A stretch of 8,030 bases of DNA from an uncultured Lentisphaeria bacterium (GTDB lineage Bacteria > Verrucomicrobiota > Lentisphaeria > Victivallales > Victivallaceae). The stretch lies in contig CAIJKT010000336.1 of assembly GCA_903821255.1 (NCBI GenBank), positions 1 through 8,030 of the forward strand. Reading direction: 5' to 3'. Position 1 is the first letter of the stretch. Each line of letters starts with the position of its first letter. A program made the translations under genes and the position numbers. This document shows positions 6,565 to 8,030 of this stretch, in pieces. The notes beneath the pieces are model-generated. The model saw only the letters and a program-made list of their open reading frames with translations. It ran no database searches and was not told where the DNA came from.

Positions 6565-7209
6565 TTATTGCTTCAGCGCCTGCATTGCTTCAGCGGTGGC
6601 CTGTGCCAGGGAACTGTTATAGACCGCAAAGGAGCCGTCTGAAGTAGTTATTGTCTGGTCTGTTGGATAAATATAGCCGGACCAGTGGGTGCCTTGAGTG
6701 CCGTTTAAACCTTTCACAAAAATATTGCCATATTCACCATACAGCAATGTCCGGTCTGCCGCCTCGGCATAACCAACCGCGCCGTTGGCGTGCGGCCTGA
6801 TTGCAGTAAACCGGACATATTTGCGTTTGCTGAAAAGGAATGCCTGAATATGATCGATCTGCTTTGAAAGTTCCTCATCCCGCTGTTCAACGGCGGCGTT
6901 GGCGGAAGCCCTTTTCAGAGCATCCTTATAGAGCATATTCTGATATTCCCGTGCATGCTTTTCAAACTCCGCAGCTCTGATTTCGGTGTAGCCGAACTCT
7001 TTCCGGATGTCTTCGGTCAAATCCCTGAAGTCCAGGCCTTTGATCACTGTTGCGCCGTCAGGTTTTTCATAAGCTATGGTAATTCCCACAGGCGAAGAAT
7101 TAGTAATAATAACATTTTTGTACGTAGCTCCGTCCAGCGTGGTAATATCACGCGCGGAAACCGTTGAGATCATGCAAAAGGCGATTAAACAGCAAGCAAG
7201 CAACTTCAT
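6565..7209 (-). CDS. Secreted hypothetical protein, tandem paralogue A
   Basis: This is a 214-residue exported protein of unknown function. The signal peptide is MKLLACCLIAFCMISTVSA, with cleavage expected after V-S-A before RDITTL. The mature part starts with a short beta-rich module (about 20-75) carrying TLDGATYKNV, PVGITI and GLDFRDL, followed by IRKEFGY. I associate this module with many exported PVC-group proteins of unknown role. Residues about 78-131 are charged and helical (EFEKHAREYQNMLYKDAL, EQRDEELSKQIDHIQ), possibly a coiled coil. The C-terminal part (about 132-214) has alternating strands with LLYGEYGNIFVKGL and WSGYIYPTD, suggesting a second small beta domain. It is about 80% identical to the next gene upstream and shares its ribosome binding site layout: GGAGG (complement of 7217-7221) 7 nt from the ATG. 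The two are probably cotranscribed, 58 nt apart. Confidence 0.8.
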   Translation of the reverse strand: MKLLACCLIAFCMISTVSARDITTLDGATYKNVIITNSSPVGITIAYEKPDGATVIKGLDFRDLTEDIRKEFGYTEIRAAEFEKHAREYQNMLYKDALKRASANAAVEQRDEELSKQIDHIQAFLFSKRKYVRFTAIRPHANGAVGYAEAADRTLLYGEYGNIFVKGLNGTQGTHWSGYIYPTDQTITTSDGSFAVYNSSLAQATAEAMQALKQ

Positions 7210-7940
7210 TTTAAAACCTCCCCTGGTTATTCTATAATGTATACGGCATCAGGCAATTTTAACAGGCTTATTGCCCCGCCTGTATCGCCAGCATTGCATC
7301 TGCGGTAGCTTGTGCCAGCGAACTGTTATAGACAGCAAAAGTGCCGTCTGTGGTAGTTACCTTCTCATCGGTCGGATAAATATATCCGGACCAGTAGGTT
7401 CCCTGCGAGCCGCTTAAACCCCGCACAAAAATATTGCCGTAATCACCGTACAGCAATGTCCGGTCTGCCGCTGTCGCATAACCGATCAGTCCGTCTTTGT
7501 GCGGCCTGATTGCAGTAAACTCGACATATTTGCGTTTGCTGAAAAGGAAAGCCTGTATATGGTCGATCTGCTTTGAAAGTTCCTCGTCCCGCTGTTCCAC
7601 GGCGGCATTGGCGGCGGCCTTTTTCAAGGCGTCCTTGTAGAGCATATTCTGGTATTCCCGGGCATGCTTTTCAAACTCCGCAGCTCTTACTTCGGTATAG
7701 CCGAACTCTTTCCGGATGTCTGCCGGCAGATCTCTGAAGTCCAGCCCCCGAAGCACAGTCGAACCGTTCGGCTTATCATACATTATGGTAATTCCCACAG
7801 GCGAAGAGTCGGTGACAGTAACATTCTTGTATGTAGCTCCGTCCAGCGTGGTAATATCACGGGCGGAAACCATTGAGAACATGCAAAAGGCAATTAAACC
7901 GCAAACAAACAACTTCATTTTAGAACCTCCACAGGTTATT
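7210..7940 (-). repeat. Tandem duplication unit (upstream copy B plus spacer)
   Basis: The gene at 7268-7918 and its 22-nt leader repeat the gene at 6565-7209 head to tail with a period of 709 bp. DNA identity is highest over the central part (for example 7665-7725 against 6956-7016) and extends through the ribosome binding site and GGTTATT in the leader, ending abruptly beyond it. The 58-nt spacer 7210-7267 contains TATAGA on the minus strand but no matching -35 box, so a separate promoter for the second gene is not supported. Confidence 0.6.
7268..7918 (-). CDS. Secreted hypothetical protein, tandem paralogue B
   Basis: This 216-residue exported protein is the first gene of the tandem pair and has the same architecture as its downstream copy: a signal peptide ending in SMVSA, the TLDGATYKNV beta module, a central helical segment and a C-terminal beta region with LLYGDYGNIFVRGL and WSGYIYPTD. 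By eye it differs from the other copy at about 39 aligned positions and ends AIQAGQ instead of ALKQ. Differences cluster in the signal peptide, the first beta module and the C-terminal 80 residues. Across the central 54 residues only two positions differ. GGAGG (complement of 7926-7930) lies 7 nt from the ATG. Homology between the copies begins about 22 nt upstream of each start, so the repeat unit (period 709 bp) includes the ribosome binding site but not the promoter. Function unknown. Confidence 0.8.
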   Translation of the reverse strand: MKLFVCGLIAFCMFSMVSARDITTLDGATYKNVTVTDSSPVGITIMYDKPNGSTVLRGLDFRDLPADIRKEFGYTEVRAAEFEKHAREYQNMLYKDALKKAAANAAVEQRDEELSKQIDHIQAFLFSKRKYVEFTAIRPHKDGLIGYATAADRTLLYGDYGNIFVRGLSGSQGTYWSGYIYPTDEKVTTTDGTFAVYNSSLAQATADAMLAIQAGQ

Positions 7941-7950
7941 TACTGTAATA

Positions 7951-7978
7951 AGAATAATCAGCCTGAACCGCAAATCAA
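7951..7978 (-). promoter_or_regulatory. Candidate promoter of the tandem secreted-protein genes
   Basis: On the minus strand TTGATT (complement of 7973-7978), a 16-bp spacer and TATTCT (complement of 7951-7956) precede the ATG at 7918 by about 33 nt, leaving room for the GGAGG site. The -35 box and spacer length equal those of the PBP operon promoter. An overlapping alternative pairs TTGCGG with TATTAC at 17 bp. The T-rich stretch (minus strand) at 8001-8030 lies about 25 bp further upstream. Confidence 0.35.
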
Positions 7979-8030
7979 GCACATAATCGCGCAAACCGTT
8001 CAAAAAAATCAAAAAAAGAAAAGAAAACAA

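Noticed and set aside
6955..7876. Matching 70-codon plus-strand open frames at 6955-7167 and 7664-7876
   Set aside because: They resemble each other only because they are antisense to the same region of the two duplicated secreted-protein genes.

Overview
The window looks like a piece of chromosome from a Gram-negative bacterium of the PVC group, most probably Lentisphaerae/Victivallales. The basis is a GntR-LacI chimeric regulator beside a family-78-type glycoside hydrolase, together with small exported proteins that open with a TLDGxTYKNV domain I associate with that group. This assignment is by eye and is inference. There are seven protein genes, no RNA genes, no CRISPR and no complete mobile element. 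The regulatory sites listed are pattern matches read by eye.

Left part (1-3575, plus strand). A tandem repeat at the extreme left edge is followed by a strong promoter-like sequence with a palindrome over its -10 box. Then comes a two-gene operon: a GntR-type winged-helix regulator with a LacI-type sugar-sensing domain, whose last ~57 codons are displaced by a one-base frameshift, and an alpha-L-rhamnosidase-like hydrolase that starts 1 nt after the displaced stop. It reads as a local sugar-responsive catabolic unit.

Middle part (3774-6418, minus strand, convergent with the hydrolase). Three closely spaced genes are transcribed right to left: a membrane-anchored protein that is only the N-terminal pedestal of a class B penicillin-binding protein and lacks the transpeptidase domain; a SEDS-family (FtsW/RodA) peptidoglycan polymerase; and a metal-dependent amidohydrolase of the TIM-barrel 'amidohydrolase 2' type. 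The gaps are 17 and 18 nt. The SEDS and pedestal genes stand where a RodA-PBP2 or FtsW-FtsI pair is normally found, but with the crosslinking domain absent. This is the most unusual arrangement in the window.

Right part (6565-7918, minus strand). Two tandem, roughly 80% identical genes encode secreted proteins of about 215 residues. They have a nearly invariant central helical segment and more diverged ends. They are separated by 58 nt, have matching GGAGG ribosome binding sites, and probably share a promoter at 7951-7978. The last 30 bases form an A-rich tract that may be the edge of the contig.
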